Part shown: positions 11,204-21,815 of the stretch, in pieces
Numbering within the stretch: the first letter of the stretch is position 1
Layout: each line of letters opens with the position of its first letter
NCBI GenBank assembly: GCA_037043015.1
Contig: CM073329.1
Location: 1,070,648 to 1,134,647, forward strand
From: Bryum argenteum
Taxonomy: Eukaryota; Streptophyta; Bryopsida; Bryales; Bryaceae
Length of the DNA: 64,000 nucleotides
Direction: 5' to 3'
Notes under the pieces: generated by a model
What the model saw: the letters and a program-made list of their open reading frames with translations, nothing else
The model's database searches: none
What the model was told of the DNA's origin: nothing
Position numbers and translations under genes: made by a program

Positions 11204-11703
11204 ATGATCTCACTAATGAAGGAGAATTTCAAACTTATTTTGAGGTTAGTTTGAATATGGTTTTGTTCGTTTGACATTGTGTTTTCTGTTTTGAGGTCAT
11301 AAAAGCAATGGTGGGACTATTAACTCTTTTCCGAATAATTGCTATGTACATATTTACCTAGCTATCAACATATTATTTCCCTTCATGTTCTGTGACATAC
11401 TCGTATAGGGTCGAAGAACTTTTTATCATAGTTGGGTATATTCGTATAGCTGTATATACAAGGCACGAAATGGAACCCATAACCTCCTTATTAGGGCCAT
11501 TAACCTTAGCCATCAAGTCCAAGTGTGTGGTGCCTTTTTTTCAAGTTTACTCCATTCATTACAAGTTAATGGAAGTTAATGCTTTTTATTTACTTTGTTG
11601 GTAGATATCTTATATATAAATCAAATGCCTCTTTTAAAATTGACTAGCAAATCAAATTTGCTTCATGGTCGGAGTATGTGGCGTTTTCAAGCTTTAGAAG
11701 GGG
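11204..11703. other. Intergenic, no gene seen
   Basis: AT-rich sequence between the small TIR element and the copia insertion. No frame or repeat was recognised. The last five bases before the copia element (11704-11708, CTTAC) are its target duplication. Confidence 0.5.
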
Positions 11704-11708
11704 CTTAC

Positions 11709-12019
11709 TGTTAGAGATTAGGTTGCTCGTAGTTTATAAGAGCACCTAATAGTTATTAGAGTATGTTAGAGTAAGTAATAGAGGCTAGGTCTTAGTCCTC
11801 TAGGGTGTGAAGAGGGCTGGTCCTAAAAGCCTTAGAAAGAGAGAAGAGAGGACTTAGCCTCTCGGTTATCCCATATTGTTTGTGGCACCATGTGCCTACC
11901 TATGGATACATAAGCAAGGGCTTCGAATGAGTATGTATCTCATTCAAGCATTCATTGCTCTACCTTGTGTGTAAGCTTTGATGTTTGTATTCTCTCTCAC
12001 CCTCTATTGAGCTTCAATA
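11709..12019 (+). repeat. 5' LTR of copia element 2
   Basis: Runs from TGTTAGAGATTAGGTTG to GAGCTTCAATA. The right boundary is fixed by the target duplication found after the 3' LTR. It therefore ends in TA rather than the usual CA. Confidence 0.9.
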
Positions 12020-12033
12020 GGTTATGGGCCCAC
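12020..12033 (+). other. Primer-binding site, copia element 2
   Basis: GGTTATGGGCCCAC directly abuts the LTR and is identical to 929-942. It is complementary to the anticodon arm of initiator tRNA-Met, not to its 3' end. Confidence 0.65.
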
Positions 12034-13328
12034 TACTCTTGTAGTGAGGTTGAGTTTGAATACATTTGGAGGCTTGGAGAGGTCAAGGAGGTGTTGCACA
12101 CACTTGGAGGGCTGATTTGCACTCCTTGGAGCATTGGAGGTGAATTTTGGAGCCATTTGGAGGTATTTGCAACCATTTGAATGTGTTTTGAGGTGATTTG
12201 GAGCCATTTGGAGGTGTTTGCAACCATTTGGAGCTTTGGAGGTGCATTTGGAGCCATTTGGAGGTGTGTGCAACCACTTGGAGGTGCTTGCAACCATTTG
12301 GAGCTTTGGAGGTGTACTTGGAGCCATTTGGAGGTGTTTGGAGGTGATCCGAGGCATTTGGAGGCAATTGGAGCATTTTGGAGGTGTTTGGAGGTGATTT
12401 GAGGCACTTGGAGGCAATTGGAGCATTTTGGAGGTGTTTGGAGGTCTCTTGAAGGCATTGGAAGATTGTGAGCTTCCCTTGTCTTGGTTAGAGTGTTTCT
12501 AACACAAGAAGGTGCTGATTTGCATTGATGGCTACCAAATCCTTTTGTTGGGAGTGGTTATGGACTTAGGTGTGTTTATTGTGATCTACTTGAGTGGACT
12601 TGCGATATTGAGGGCTGAATCTAGCACTTAGGGTGCATGTGTGCACACAAGGGGCTGATTTGAGCATTTGTGGTGCATGTGTGCACACAAGGGGCTGATT
12701 TGAGCATTTGTGGTGCATGTGTGCACACAAGGGGCTGATTTGAGCATTTGTGGTGCAAGAGAGGTGTCTTGAGGCTCCTAAGTTGAGATTTGAGTGATTT
12801 GAGGTTCATGAAGCTTATTTGACATTGATTGAGGGCTGATCTAGTGTAGGGAGTGCACAAGTGCTCATTTGGAAGCATTGTAGGCTGATTTGAGTGCTTA
12901 GAGGTGCACATTCACCTTGTGTGTGTAGTAGACATCTAGATCTAGTGTTTGGAGGTCAAATAGCTTGAGTTTGATCCAATTTGAGTGGGAGCAAGTGGAT
13001 CTTGCTTGTTTGAGTGATTTGTTGATCTAGAAGCTTCTTTGACATAGATTGAGGGCTGATCTAGTGTAGGGAGTGCACAAGTGCTCATTTGGAGGCATTG
13101 AGGGCTGATTTGAGTGCTTTGAGGTGCATATACACCTTGTGAGTGTGGAGGAAGCCTAGATCTAGGATTTGGACGTCAAAGAGCTTGAGTGTGATCTGAT
13201 TTGAGTGGGAGCAAGTGGATCTTGCTTGTTTGAGTGTTGGAGGGGCTTATTGTGCATTGTTTTGTGCACAAGTGTGTTTGCACACTCCAAGAGGGCTGAT
13301 TTGAGTCTTTGAAGCTAGATTTGAGTGG
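12034..13328 (+). repeat. Repeat-rich leader of copia element 2
   Basis: 12060-12450 is an expanded minisatellite of GCATTTGGAGGTG-like units. 12630-12750 holds three exact copies of a 40-bp unit (GGTGCATGTGTGCACACAAG followed by GGGCTGATTTGAGCATTTGT). 12830-13320 holds longer, diverged GAGGGCTGATTTGAGTG units. It is longer than the leader of element 1 although the coding parts are about 98% identical, so the repeats change length rapidly. Confidence 0.8.
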
Positions 13329-14822
13329 TTGGTGTGGTTAGGGCAGCGTTTGTGCTTTGCCATAGCTTCCTTGGAGGGTATTAGGGTGCTTGAGAAGTTC
13401 AATGGCACCAACTTCAACTTGTGGAAGTTCAAGATGAACTTGGCAATCGATTCCATGGACTTGTGGGAGATTGTTGAAGGCACGGAGGAGGCACCACCAT
13501 CTCATGCAAGTGACAAGGACAAGAAGGAGTACCAAAGGAGGGTGAGGAAGGCCATGTCCATGATTGGGCTCAATTTGGTGGATGCCCAACTTGCTCACAT
13601 CAAGAGTTGCAAAGGACCAGCGGAAGCATGGACGGTACTTTGTAACATCCATGAGACAAAAAGCTTGTCCAACATACTCTTCTTGAGGCGCAAGTTCTTC
13701 ACAATCAAGATGGAGGAAGGGGCTGACTTGTTGGAGCACATCAACAACATCAAGGCACTTGCGGATCAACTTGCTTGCTTGGATGTGCCCATGAAGGAGG
13801 AGGATATTGTTATGACCTTGCTTGATAGTCTCCCATCTTCATTTGAGCACTTGATAACGGCTTTAGAGACCTTGCAACTTGCTGACCTTAAGATGGAGTT
13901 TGTGGTGTCAAGGTTGATGCATGAAGTGTCCAAGAGGAAGGAGAGGGGTGCTCAAAGTGGTGAGGAAGCCTTGGTGGCGGCTCAAAACAAACGGAGGATG
14001 CAAAATGGGCCAAGGACGTGCTTCAATTGTGGCAAACCGGGCCACATTGCAAGGTATTGCTTCCAAGACAAGATGGAGAAAGAGAGTGCCAATGTTGCAA
14101 GAAACAAAGACAATGAGGAGGAGTATGCGTTTGTAAGCGCTGTTGTTGCAAGCAAAGAGGAGATGTTGGAAGAGCATGCCTTTGCAAATGGAGATGGAGA
14201 TGACAACACCATGGCCAAGTGGATCATGGATTCGGGAGCCACCAAGCACATGTCACCTCATAGGGCAGCATTTCAAACATATGAGGTACTATCACCACCA
14301 CGAAATGTGCACTTGGGAGATGGTAGTATTGTGCATGCGGTCGGAGTTGGCACTATTGTTGAGGAGGTGAAGGTGATGGGAGTAAAGCACAAAATCAACA
14401 TAAAGGAGGTTCTCCACATCCCAAAGTTAAAGAGAAATTTGTTATCCATAGCAAAGCTTGCTCTTAATGGCTTAAAGGTGGAGTTTGATGATAATGCATG
14501 CATTGTGAGGGCTGCAAATAGGAAGGTGATTGCTAGATTGCCAAGAGAAGGGAGTTTGTATCAAATGCCCTTCTCTATGTATGATATGGCCAATGTGGCA
14601 CACCAAATGCCACAATCAGCGCCTTTGGAGCTACGCCATAGGCGCCTTGGGCATTTGAATGTGAGGAATTTGAAGGTCCTTGAAAGGATGGTAAATGGCA
14701 TGCAAATCAAGAATAGGACATCAAATTCAGCGGCTCGTGATGTGGTGATTGCGGAGGAGGCCACTTGTCGAGATGCGAATGTGGAGATGCATCCAAGTGG
14801 GAGTTTGGAGCCACTATGGTGA
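13329..14822 (+). CDS. Copia Gag-protease-pre-integrase polyprotein, element 2
   Basis: 497-codon frame with the same order as the copy at 2089: Gag, zinc knuckle CFNCGKPGHIARYC, protease WIMDSGATKHM, pre-integrase RHRRLGHLNVRNL, then a stop after EPLW. About seven residues differ between the two. As in element 1, no ATG precedes conserved Gag residues in this frame; the first in-frame ATG is at 13434. The shared truncation point shows that both copies descend from an already deleted ancestor. The product could assemble particles and process Gag but not reverse-transcribe. Confidence 0.85.
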   Translation: MVWLGQRLCFAIASLEGIRVLEKFNGTNFNLWKFKMNLAIDSMDLWEIVEGTEEAPPSHASDKDKKEYQRRVRKAMSMIGLNLVDAQLAHIKSCKGPAEAWTVLCNIHETKSLSNILFLRRKFFTIKMEEGADLLEHINNIKALADQLACLDVPMKEEDIVMTLLDSLPSSFEHLITALETLQLADLKMEFVVSRLMHEVSKRKERGAQSGEEALVAAQNKRRMQNGPRTCFNCGKPGHIARYCFQDKMEKESANVARNKDNEEEYAFVSAVVASKEEMLEEHAFANGDGDDNTMAKWIMDSGATKHMSPHRAAFQTYEVLSPPRNVHLGDGSIVHAVGVGTIVEEVKVMGVKHKINIKEVLHIPKLKRNLLSIAKLALNGLKVEFDDNACIVRAANRKVIARLPREGSLYQMPFSMYDMANVAHQMPQSAPLELRHRRLGHLNVRNLKVLERMVNGMQIKNRTSNSAARDVVIAEEATCRDANVEMHPSGSLEPLW

Positions 14823-15330
14823 TTGGGGTGGATGCAACTCCAATTTCAGCGTGCGTTGTACAAGAGGCTCAAGTTGGAGAAGAGCCTAAAGGAGTGCAAG
14901 AGCCGAAAGAGAAGGAAGAGGAGGATGTGGAGGTTGAATCACATGAGGAGGATTGAAGACGGGCAGCGTGCACGAGGCCCATGGTATCCAATAAGGGAGA
15001 GGAGGTCACTTGGTGAGTGGTGGTTAAACCATATTCTTCCACCATCTATTGAGGTTGAACGTGCAAATGTTATTTGTTTTTGATGATACTTTGAGTTTGG
15101 GTGATGCTTTGCAAAGTGTGCATGCAAGCAAGTGGGAGTTGACCAAACAAAACAATGGCACATGGGAATTGGCTTTGTTGCCAAATGCGCCCAAGATAGT
15201 TAGAGGATGTAGAGGAGAGCTTGACGTATTACCAAATGGAGGACATAGTGGGTGATATGTTGACCAAGGCGTTTACCAAGGTGAGGCACAAGGAGATGGG
15301 ATTGCGAGGAGAAAACTACTCGCAAAGTGG
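14823..15330 (+). pseudogene. Linker, RT start and RNase H tail remnants, element 2
   Basis: Out-of-frame remnants: linker RRSLGEWWLNHILPP (about 15000-15040); RT N-terminus with DTLSLGDAL and NGTWELALLPNAPKIV (to about 15205); then, after a deletion, the C-terminal RNase H/tail DIVGDMLTKAFTKVRH (about 15240-15290). The YVDD active site and all catalytic RNase H residues are gone. Confidence 0.8.
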
Positions 15331-15333
15331 GAG

Positions 15334-15644
15334 TGTTAGAGATTAGGTTGCTCGTAGTTTATAAGAGCACCTAATAGTTATTAGAGTATGTTAGAGTAAG
15401 TAATAGAGGCTAGGTCTTAGTCCTCTAGGGTGTGAAGAGGGCTGGTCCTAAAAGCCTTAGAAAGAGAGAAGAGAGGACTTAGCCTCTCGGTTATCCCATA
15501 TTGTTTGTGGCACTATGTGCCTACCTATGGATACATAAGCAAGGGCTTCGAATGAGTATGTATCTCATTCAAGCATTCATTGCTCTACCTTGTGTGTAAG
15601 CTTTGATGTTTGTATTCTCTCTCACCCTCTATTGAGCTTCAATA
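15334..15644 (+). repeat. 3' LTR of copia element 2
   Basis: Nearly identical to 11709-12019 over 311 bp. Followed by CTTAC, the copy of the 5' flank. The near-identity points to a recent insertion. Confidence 0.9.
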
Positions 15645-15649
15645 CTTAC

Positions 15650-16149
15650 TTGGAAAATTTATTCTAGATATTTATAAAAACTAATTGGTGATGCACAAAA
15701 TATGAAAAATATACAAATTCCATAACATAAATCTATACCACTCACGAATTGCTGCCAAATACTTTTATAGATTCTAAGGTCATGTATGCCTTATATTTAA
15801 GGGATACGCATATCTGGTTGCTAGCAACCTTTGATAGCCACTTTCTGATGTGTATATCTACATGTGCACTACTCGTTCAAGATATTCTTTGCAGCCGCCG
15901 TTGTAGTTGATCACATCCCACATGCTCGCAAATACAATTGCTATAAAGTACTTGTGGCTTTCGATTTTTGGCCGATTGTAGGGTTGGATTGCGAGCAACG
16001 ACTAAAATGAAGCGAGTTTTACCCATCGTTTATTGTCACCAAGTGACCAATGAAGTTCATCAAGGCATCTGCTATAGCCAATTGCAAACCCGTATGTGCG
16101 ATCGCCTTTAGTCAATCCCCAAGTGAACAAACCATAATAAAAAAAATCT
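15650..16149. other. Intergenic, AT-rich, no gene seen
   Basis: No coding frame, RNA gene or clear repeat recognised. Confidence 0.5.
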
Positions 16150-16710
16150 TAAAAGATCTATAGAAGTATTCAAAATTCATTGATGGATTATTGACTCATA
16201 CTTTAATAGTTATAATCGGCAATGCTTAAGAGTAGGAATACCATATAGGAACTTTTTAAGCCCCCAACCACTTCGCACATGTCACTAAAGAACAATTTTT
16301 CCAACATTGATATTGCATCATGGTCTCACACTTGTCATAGGTCTGGAGGATTTTGATCCTAGAATTCTATAATGGAAATATCCTCAAGGAATCCTTTGAA
16401 GCTTCCAAAGGTCATTGCACAATCACCAACTATCACTATATGAGTCACAACCGCCCACGCTTTAGAGCGGCATATCACAATTGTACCAACTAAACACTCA
16501 ACCACTTGACACCTCTTTCAATCGAACTTTCATAAATTTCTTTTACATCGAGAATATCGACTCGTCTCACGACTATCCGCCAAAAGATATGATACTATGA
16601 TAAATAGATCCTTCAAAGATCCTAAGAAGCTTCCCAAAATTATTGCACGATCCTAAATTAACACTTTATGAGTTATAACCAACAATGACTTAGAGTATGG
16701 ACACAAAAAT
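16150..16710. repeat. Degenerate tandem repeat, about 230 bp, three units
   Basis: Units near 16150, 16378 and 16608 share a layout. A GATC/TCCTCAAGGAATCC-type start is followed by GAAGCTTCC, TTATTGCAC, ACTATATGAGT and then GCTTAGAGTA/GACTTAGAGTA. Divergence is high, so the array is old. Confidence 0.45.
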
Positions 16711-17780
16711 GGTACCATGTGATCTAATTTTAGATTGCATGAAGTTGCAACTTTGGCAGATTGTAGAGTTTTTCCATATTTTTCCGAAAAGACCATTCAT
16801 GCTCCAAAATTCCTCATACTTTAGGAGATATTTCCAGTCAAAGTTTGAGAACACTATTAGGGCATCCTGAAATCTGCCAAAACTGTTGTATATGCTCATT
16901 TATTCTCAAAATCTGCCCAAAATTAATTAAATCGCAGAAACTTCAACAATTCACCAAAACTTGAGATTTTACCTTTTTTCAAGTTTTGTTTTTTGGGTGT
17001 GTAAATAAGGTAATAAGGCATGATCTCACCGTTTGGATTTTCAATTCAATGATTTTTCACATGCCTTTTTTATTATCAAAAAGGGGAACACCATATTCGT
17101 TCTATTGGCCCCATCCCCGTTATATTTGGCCGCACACTATTCAAATAAATAGAGTAAGGTGAAACATAGAGGGGGTCTCAATTACTATGGGTATGGAAAA
17201 TAGTAATAATTTTCATTGCTAAATGCGATGGTTGTGTGACGTGGCGATTATATGTTGAAAATGCAAATACAATGCGTGATATAATATGGAGAAGATAAAG
17301 ATTTTTTTTAATAAAGAAAAGAGGTTATACAAGCGGGCGTTCGTAAGCAACAACTCAAGTAGGAGTACTAATGTTTGGTACCCGCCATGTCTGCTCGTAG
17401 CGTAGGTGTCAAAAAACACCCTTTTAGACGTTCAATTTTGCCACAACTTACAAATTCTACAAGAGAGTGCATGCCGTGTCTTTCACATTTTTTGATGAAA
17501 TGAGATTTTTTACCACTAGAGTCAATCTGGAATACAATCCAACAAAAAAATTCAAATTCAAATGGTGGATGAAAGAGAAAAAAATCAATCTGCATGTCAT
17601 GTTTTAGTTTTTGAATAAAGAATCATCATCATTCAATACTAAAATTATCCAAATTTATGAGAAACTAAATTGAATTTCACATAACTCACTTGCATTGATA
17701 AAACATGGCTCATATTTCAAAACCTTGTAAAAAGAGTTGCATTCACTAAAATAAATTTGATCATTTCACACTACTCTATG
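16711..17780. other. Intergenic, AT-rich, no gene seen
   Basis: Small frames on both strands look random. No repeats were recognised apart from scattered A/T runs. Confidence 0.5.
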
Positions 17781-17977
17781 GGTCAATCGGGTGAGTTACT
17801 CCAACAGTCTGTCAGACAGGCTGTCCCTATTATCGCATCCCAAGCACGGAGTCAATCTGGGAGACTGCTCGCTAATCGCAGGCGCAACCTCCTCTACGGT
17901 ATCTGGATAAGTTCAGATGCTGATCTTATGGAACACGTGGAGCTGTGACGATCACACGTGTTTGAGTGAATGTCCGA

Positions 17978-18049
17978 GAGCCTCGGCTCTAACGGCGCCT
18001 GGCTGGGGCGCCGGCGCCTGCCCCAGCGGCAGCCTCAAAGAGCCGAGGC
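17978..18049. repeat. GC-rich compound hairpin
   Basis: GCCTCGGCTCT (17982-17992) pairs with AGAGCCGAGGC (about 18039-18049). Inside the loop, CTGGGGC pairs with GCCCCAG around the palindrome GGCGCCGGCGCC. The result is a nested, very GC-rich fold in an AT-rich neighbourhood. Confidence 0.7.
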
Positions 18050-18050
18050 G

Positions 18051-18082
18051 GCAGGCTCTAGCCCGCCTTGGGCAGCCTTGCC
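18051..18082 (+). repeat. Left arm of a 32-bp inverted repeat
   Basis: GCAGGCTCTAGCCCGCCTTG and the following 12 bases recur inverted at 22524-22555 with a single mismatch. The arms are 4.4 kb apart and enclose the repeat-rich segment. Confidence 0.8.
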
Positions 18083-18284
18083 CCGCTCGCCCGAAAGTAC
18101 AGCCCGCCTGCCCGAAGGTACCGCCCGCCCGAAGGTACAGCCCGCCCGCCTTTCGTCGCGCTCTACAGCTAAGAACTTGCCCTTAGTCGCTCCGCTCCCA
18201 GCCTTTTGACATTTGCTTTCCTGGATCCGTATGCTCTCACGGCAGCTCCCAGTAGGAGCTCGGTGAGGCCTTCCCATTCGGAAA

Positions 18285-18420
18285 TAATGTCTTTAGACAA
18301 AATCTCACCATTGGGGGACTTTCATCCACAAAAAAAATTTAAATGCGATTCACAAACAAAATTAGATGCCATTCACCAAAAAAATTTAGATGCCTTTCAC
18401 AAAAAATATAATTAGGTGCC
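18285..18420. repeat. Short tandem repeat, about 25-27 bp, four units
   Basis: Four diverged units of AAAATTTAGATGCCATTCAC type, separated by A runs, between about 18320 and 18425. Confidence 0.6.
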
Positions 18421-19380
18421 ATTTTCATTATTAAAGATGATTAGGCCATTGAAATTGAATTTCAACATAACTCCAAGCTTATTATGAGCTTCTAGAGGGA
18501 CGCATGGGGGGTTTTAATTGTATGGACATGTTCTTGACTCACTAAGGAACAAAAATTTGACGAGCCAGGATTCACTCTTAAAACTCGTCTTTTGGGTAAC
18601 AAAAAACTTGAAACCCATTTTGCAACAAGGGAACAATTTCTTTATTTGTTTTTATTTTTTTATACTTTGAATGTTAGAATCTTAGAAAAAGAAATTTATC
18701 TGAAACTATGTTTTTGGTACACACGTACATGGACGAGTTATGTGTAAGATCTTACGGTATCATACGTGCAAGTAACCGTACCACCATAGCAGGTTCGTTA
18801 ATAAATAATTTTATTTTTTTTTAAAAAATTAGAAATTAGAGACCAAGAGAAATAAAAAGTTGGAAAATTATATTATGATAAGAAGTTCAAAAAGTTTGGG
18901 AAAATTATATCCAAAAACCGCTTTATTGTGGCAAATGGTAACCAAAAGTTGGGAAATTATATTTTTTTTTAAAAAGGAAAAAAGAAAAAGAAAAAAGAAC
19001 AAATTTGAAAAAAATCTATTTCCGGCAGACGAATATTATTCTTTTATTTTTATCATTTTATTTTTTATTTTTTTAATTCGTTCGTTGAGAACCGAAAATG
19101 CTATGGTAGTATGGTAGTCAAAAGTTTAAAATTATCATCTTGCACTTAAAGAGTTTTTGGTCTTCAAGAGGTTTTATGGCCATCCATGAGCTTTCTACTT
19201 GAGGAGTTAATAAAAGGGTGGCAAATTGACGATCCTCCAAGCGACGTCACAAGTACTACTCGAATGCTTTTTGTGTGTTTTGATCATTTGATGTGCAAGT
19301 TTAGGGTGTCCGTGATGATGATTTTTCGTGAATGCAGGATTGATCTTTGGTGCTTACTTCAATCGGTGAAAAGCCAGGTA
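18421..19380. other. Intergenic, contains one copy of a dispersed repeat
   Basis: About 18520-18780 resembles about 34990-35230. Both contain ACTCACT(A/T)AGGAACAAAA, CTCTTAAAA, GGGT(A/C)ACAAAA, CAAACCCAT-like words and AGATCTTACGGT in the same order. I infer an old dispersed repeat family. No gene was seen. Confidence 0.45.
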
Positions 19381-19383
19381 TTT

Positions 19384-19610
19384 TGGCGAAAAAACGCAAG
19401 AGCACTTCTTGTTTCTTGAGCCCTTTCTGACTTTTTCGGTGAAAACCGCAAGAGCACTTCTTGTTTCTTTGAGCCCTTTACACTTTTTCGGTGAAAACTG
19501 CAAGAGCACTTCTTGTTTCTTGAGCCCTTTCTGACTTTTTCGGTAAAAAACGCAAGAAAGCACTTCTTGTTTCTTCGGAGCCCTTTCTGACTTTTTTCGG
19601 TGCCCTTTAG
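19384..19610. repeat. 52-57-bp minisatellite, four units
   Basis: Four successive units of the form AAAACGCAAGAGCACTTCTT followed by GTTTCTTGAGCCC, TTTCTGAC and TTTTTCGGTG. The unit lengths of 52-57 bp come from small insertions. Confidence 0.85.
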
Positions 19611-19723
19611 AGCTTTTCGGTGACGAGGCCGCAACCCAAGCTCCCAGAACACCGGCCTCTCCAAGGTTCATGCTCACGGACTCTTAGAGAGATAGGGACT
19701 TACAAGGAAATACTTCGCTCACA

Positions 19724-19880
19724 GCTTGAGTGCACTGTGCGATTAGCTTGAGTGCACTGTGCATTTAGCTTGAGTGCACTGTGCGAAAAGGGCAGCACAA
19801 GAGCTTGGCCGGCAGTGTTGTTTCTTGCTTGGCCGGCAGTGTTGTTTCCTCCTTGGCCGGCAGTGTTGTTTCTTTCTTCT
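19724..19880. repeat. Two adjacent 3-copy minisatellites (about 22 and 25 bp)
   Basis: AGCTTGAGTGCACTGTGCG occurs three times (about 19724-19790), followed by CTTGGCCGGCAGTGTTGTTT three times (about 19803-19872). They directly precede the long repeat array. Confidence 0.85.
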
Positions 19881-21545
19881 TGAATCAATGCGTTATTTGA
19901 GAGGCTGGCTTGATCTGTGTGTGTTCATTAGCAGCGTCTTGCTTGATTGGACGGGAGCTAGCGACGCGCGCTTGAAAAAGAAGCTGTTGTGAGTTGTGAG
20001 TTCCGGTTTTACAGCTTCTTTTTGCTTTGTCGTTTTTTTTAGGCAATTTCGGTGTATGGAACTGCATCTACATATTTGCATGCTTGCATTACGGTAGTTG
20101 ATTGCCTCGTTTATGCTCTTCAGATCGATGTAGGTAAAAGCAGTCACTCTGTCACGCACAAAAGTTTGCCTGCAGGGAGTCTAGAGCAGAGCTTTGTATG
20201 TAACTATGGTGAGCTCATAGGGAACCAACCGCGCCAATTTTGCTTTTTCTTCTTGAATCAATGCGTTATTTGAGAGGCTGGCTTGATCTGTGTGTGTGTT
20301 CATTAGGAGCATCTTGTAGCAGTTGGACGGGAGCTAGCGACGCCGCGCTTGCAGAAAGAACTATTGTGAGTTGTGAGTTCCGATTTTACAGCTTCTTTTT
20401 GCTTTGTCGTTTTTTTTTAGGCAATTTTGGTGTATGGAACTGCATCTACATATCTGCATGCTTGCATTACGGTAGTTGATTGCCTTGTTTCTGCTCTTCA
20501 GAACGATGTAGGTAAAAGCAGTCACTCTGTCACGCACAAAAGTTTGCCTGCAGGGAGTCTAGAGCAGAGCAGGTCAAGATTCTATTCACCACCAGATCCA
20601 AAGTCGTTACACTTACCAATCTTATAAGTATTTGTTTCATTGGCTACAACAGTAAGCATCTCCAGCTTCAGTTTCTTTACATAGCTTGGGTCACTATACC
20701 GGCAGTAGAAGTGTTTGTAATCACTGGAGAACAGCGTAGGAGCCCTCAGAACAAGCAAGTGTAAATGACTGAGAACCGCATACGTTTGTTCAGCGCTTTT
20801 GGAGTTAACTAAAGTTAACAGAGGTGCTTTTATTAACTAAAGTTAACAGAGGTGCAATTTCGGTCTATGGAACTGCATCTACATATCTGCATGCTTGCAT
20901 GCTTGCATTACGGTAGTTGCCATTGCCTCGTTTCTGCTTTCCAGATAGATGTAAGTAAAGCAGTCACTCTATCACGCACAAAAGTTTGCCTGCAGGGAGT
21001 CTAGAGCAGAGCTCTGTATGTATGGTGAGCTCACAGGGAACCGACCGCTCCATTTTTGCTTTTTCTTCTTGAATCAATGCGTTATTTGAGAGGTTGGCTT
21101 GATCTGTGTGTGTGTGTTCATTAGCAGCGTCTTGTAGCAGTTGGACGGGAGCTAGCGACGCCGCGCTTGCAGAAAGAACTGTTGTGAGTTGTGAGTTCCG
21201 GTTTTACATCTGCTTTTTGCTTTGTCGTTTTTTCTGAGGCAATTTCGATCTATGGAACTGCATCTACATATCTGGATGCTTGCATTATGGTAGTTGATTG
21301 CCTCGTTTCTGCTTTTCAGATAGATGCAAGTAAAAGCAGTCACTCTGTCACGCACAAAAGTTTGTGCAGGAGTCTAGAGCGAGCTGTATGTATGGTGAGC
21401 TCGGGGAACCGACCGCGCCATTTTGCTTTTTCTTCTTGAATCAATGCGTTATCCGAGAGGTCGGCTTGATCGTGTGTGTTCATTAGCGGCGTCTTTAGCG
21501 ATTGGACGGGAGCTAGTGACGCGCGCTTGCGAAAAAGAATGTTGT
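19875..21545. repeat. Direct repeat array, about 370-bp unit, four copies
   Basis: The head GAATCAATGCGTTAT(T/C) occurs at 19882, 20255, 21071 and 21438. The tail GCAATTTCGGT/GCAATTTTGGT/GCAATTTCGAT occurs at about 20042, 20420, 20854 and 21239. Spacing is about 370 bp except between copies 2 and 3, where a 0.28-kb gene fragment (20573-20855) and a partial unit intervene. The unit holds CT-rich AG-ending stretches and GT motifs resembling splice sites, so it may derive from a transcribed gene. No known protein was recognised in the unit. Confidence 0.85.
20617..20833 (-). pseudogene. AP4B1: Captured exon of AP-4 complex beta subunit
   Basis: On the minus strand an uninterrupted frame reads KAPLLTLVNSKSAEQTYAVL, then motifs LRAPTLFSSDYKHFYCRY, DPSYVKKLKLEMLTVVANE and NTYKI. 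This is the HEAT/adaptin trunk of a beta adaptin; KKLKLEMLT-VANE-NTY points to the AP-4 beta subunit rather than AP-1/2. The frame ends at a splice donor (G|GTAAGT at 20616-20615) and about 40 bp of intron follow, so the source was genomic DNA, not a processed mRNA. The exon is in reverse orientation between copies of the 370-bp repeat. A 24-bp duplication (TTAACTAAAGTTAACAGAGG...) marks its upstream edge. No other part of the gene lies in the window. Confidence 0.8.
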
Positions 21546-21700
21546 GAGTTTGAAATCCTCTGTTTCTTGTTCGCCACATTCATCAAGCACGTGCGCATTG
21601 AATAGCCTTTGGCGCTTCACATCCTCTAATTCATTTGCTTGAAGGATTTTGTTTTTTCAGTATTGTGGCGGCGGGGATCGTATTGCGCGAGCCAAACATC

Positions 21701-21815
21701 TGTCAGAGAAGCATTCGTGTGTGCGCGTGAGAGTGTCTGTTGCTACCAGCTTGTGTGCGCAGAAGCGTTTAAGGTATACATTGCCTGGTCGCTCGCTCGC
21801 TCTTTTCTATCGCGA
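21701..21815. repeat. 115-bp direct repeat, copy 1
   Basis: Begins TGTCAGAGAAGCATTCGTGT and ends CTTTTCTATCGCGA. Matches 22310-22424 with few differences. No open frame of note. Confidence 0.85.

Larger units (their letters stand above)
11709..15644 (+). mobile_element. Complete non-autonomous Ty1/copia insertion (element 2)
   Basis: LTR to LTR element of 3936 bp flanked by the 5-bp duplication CTTAC (11704-11708 and 15645-15649). Both LTRs are 311 bp, from TGTTAGAGATTAGG to CTTCAATA. Primer site, long repeat leader, Gag and protease are retained. The integrase core, nearly all RT and nearly all RNase H are deleted. The last coding trace is the RNase H tail (DMLTKAFTK, about 15250). A purine-rich CGCAAAGTGGGAG precedes the 3' LTR. 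Mobilisation would have to use enzymes of a full-length relative. Confidence 0.9.
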
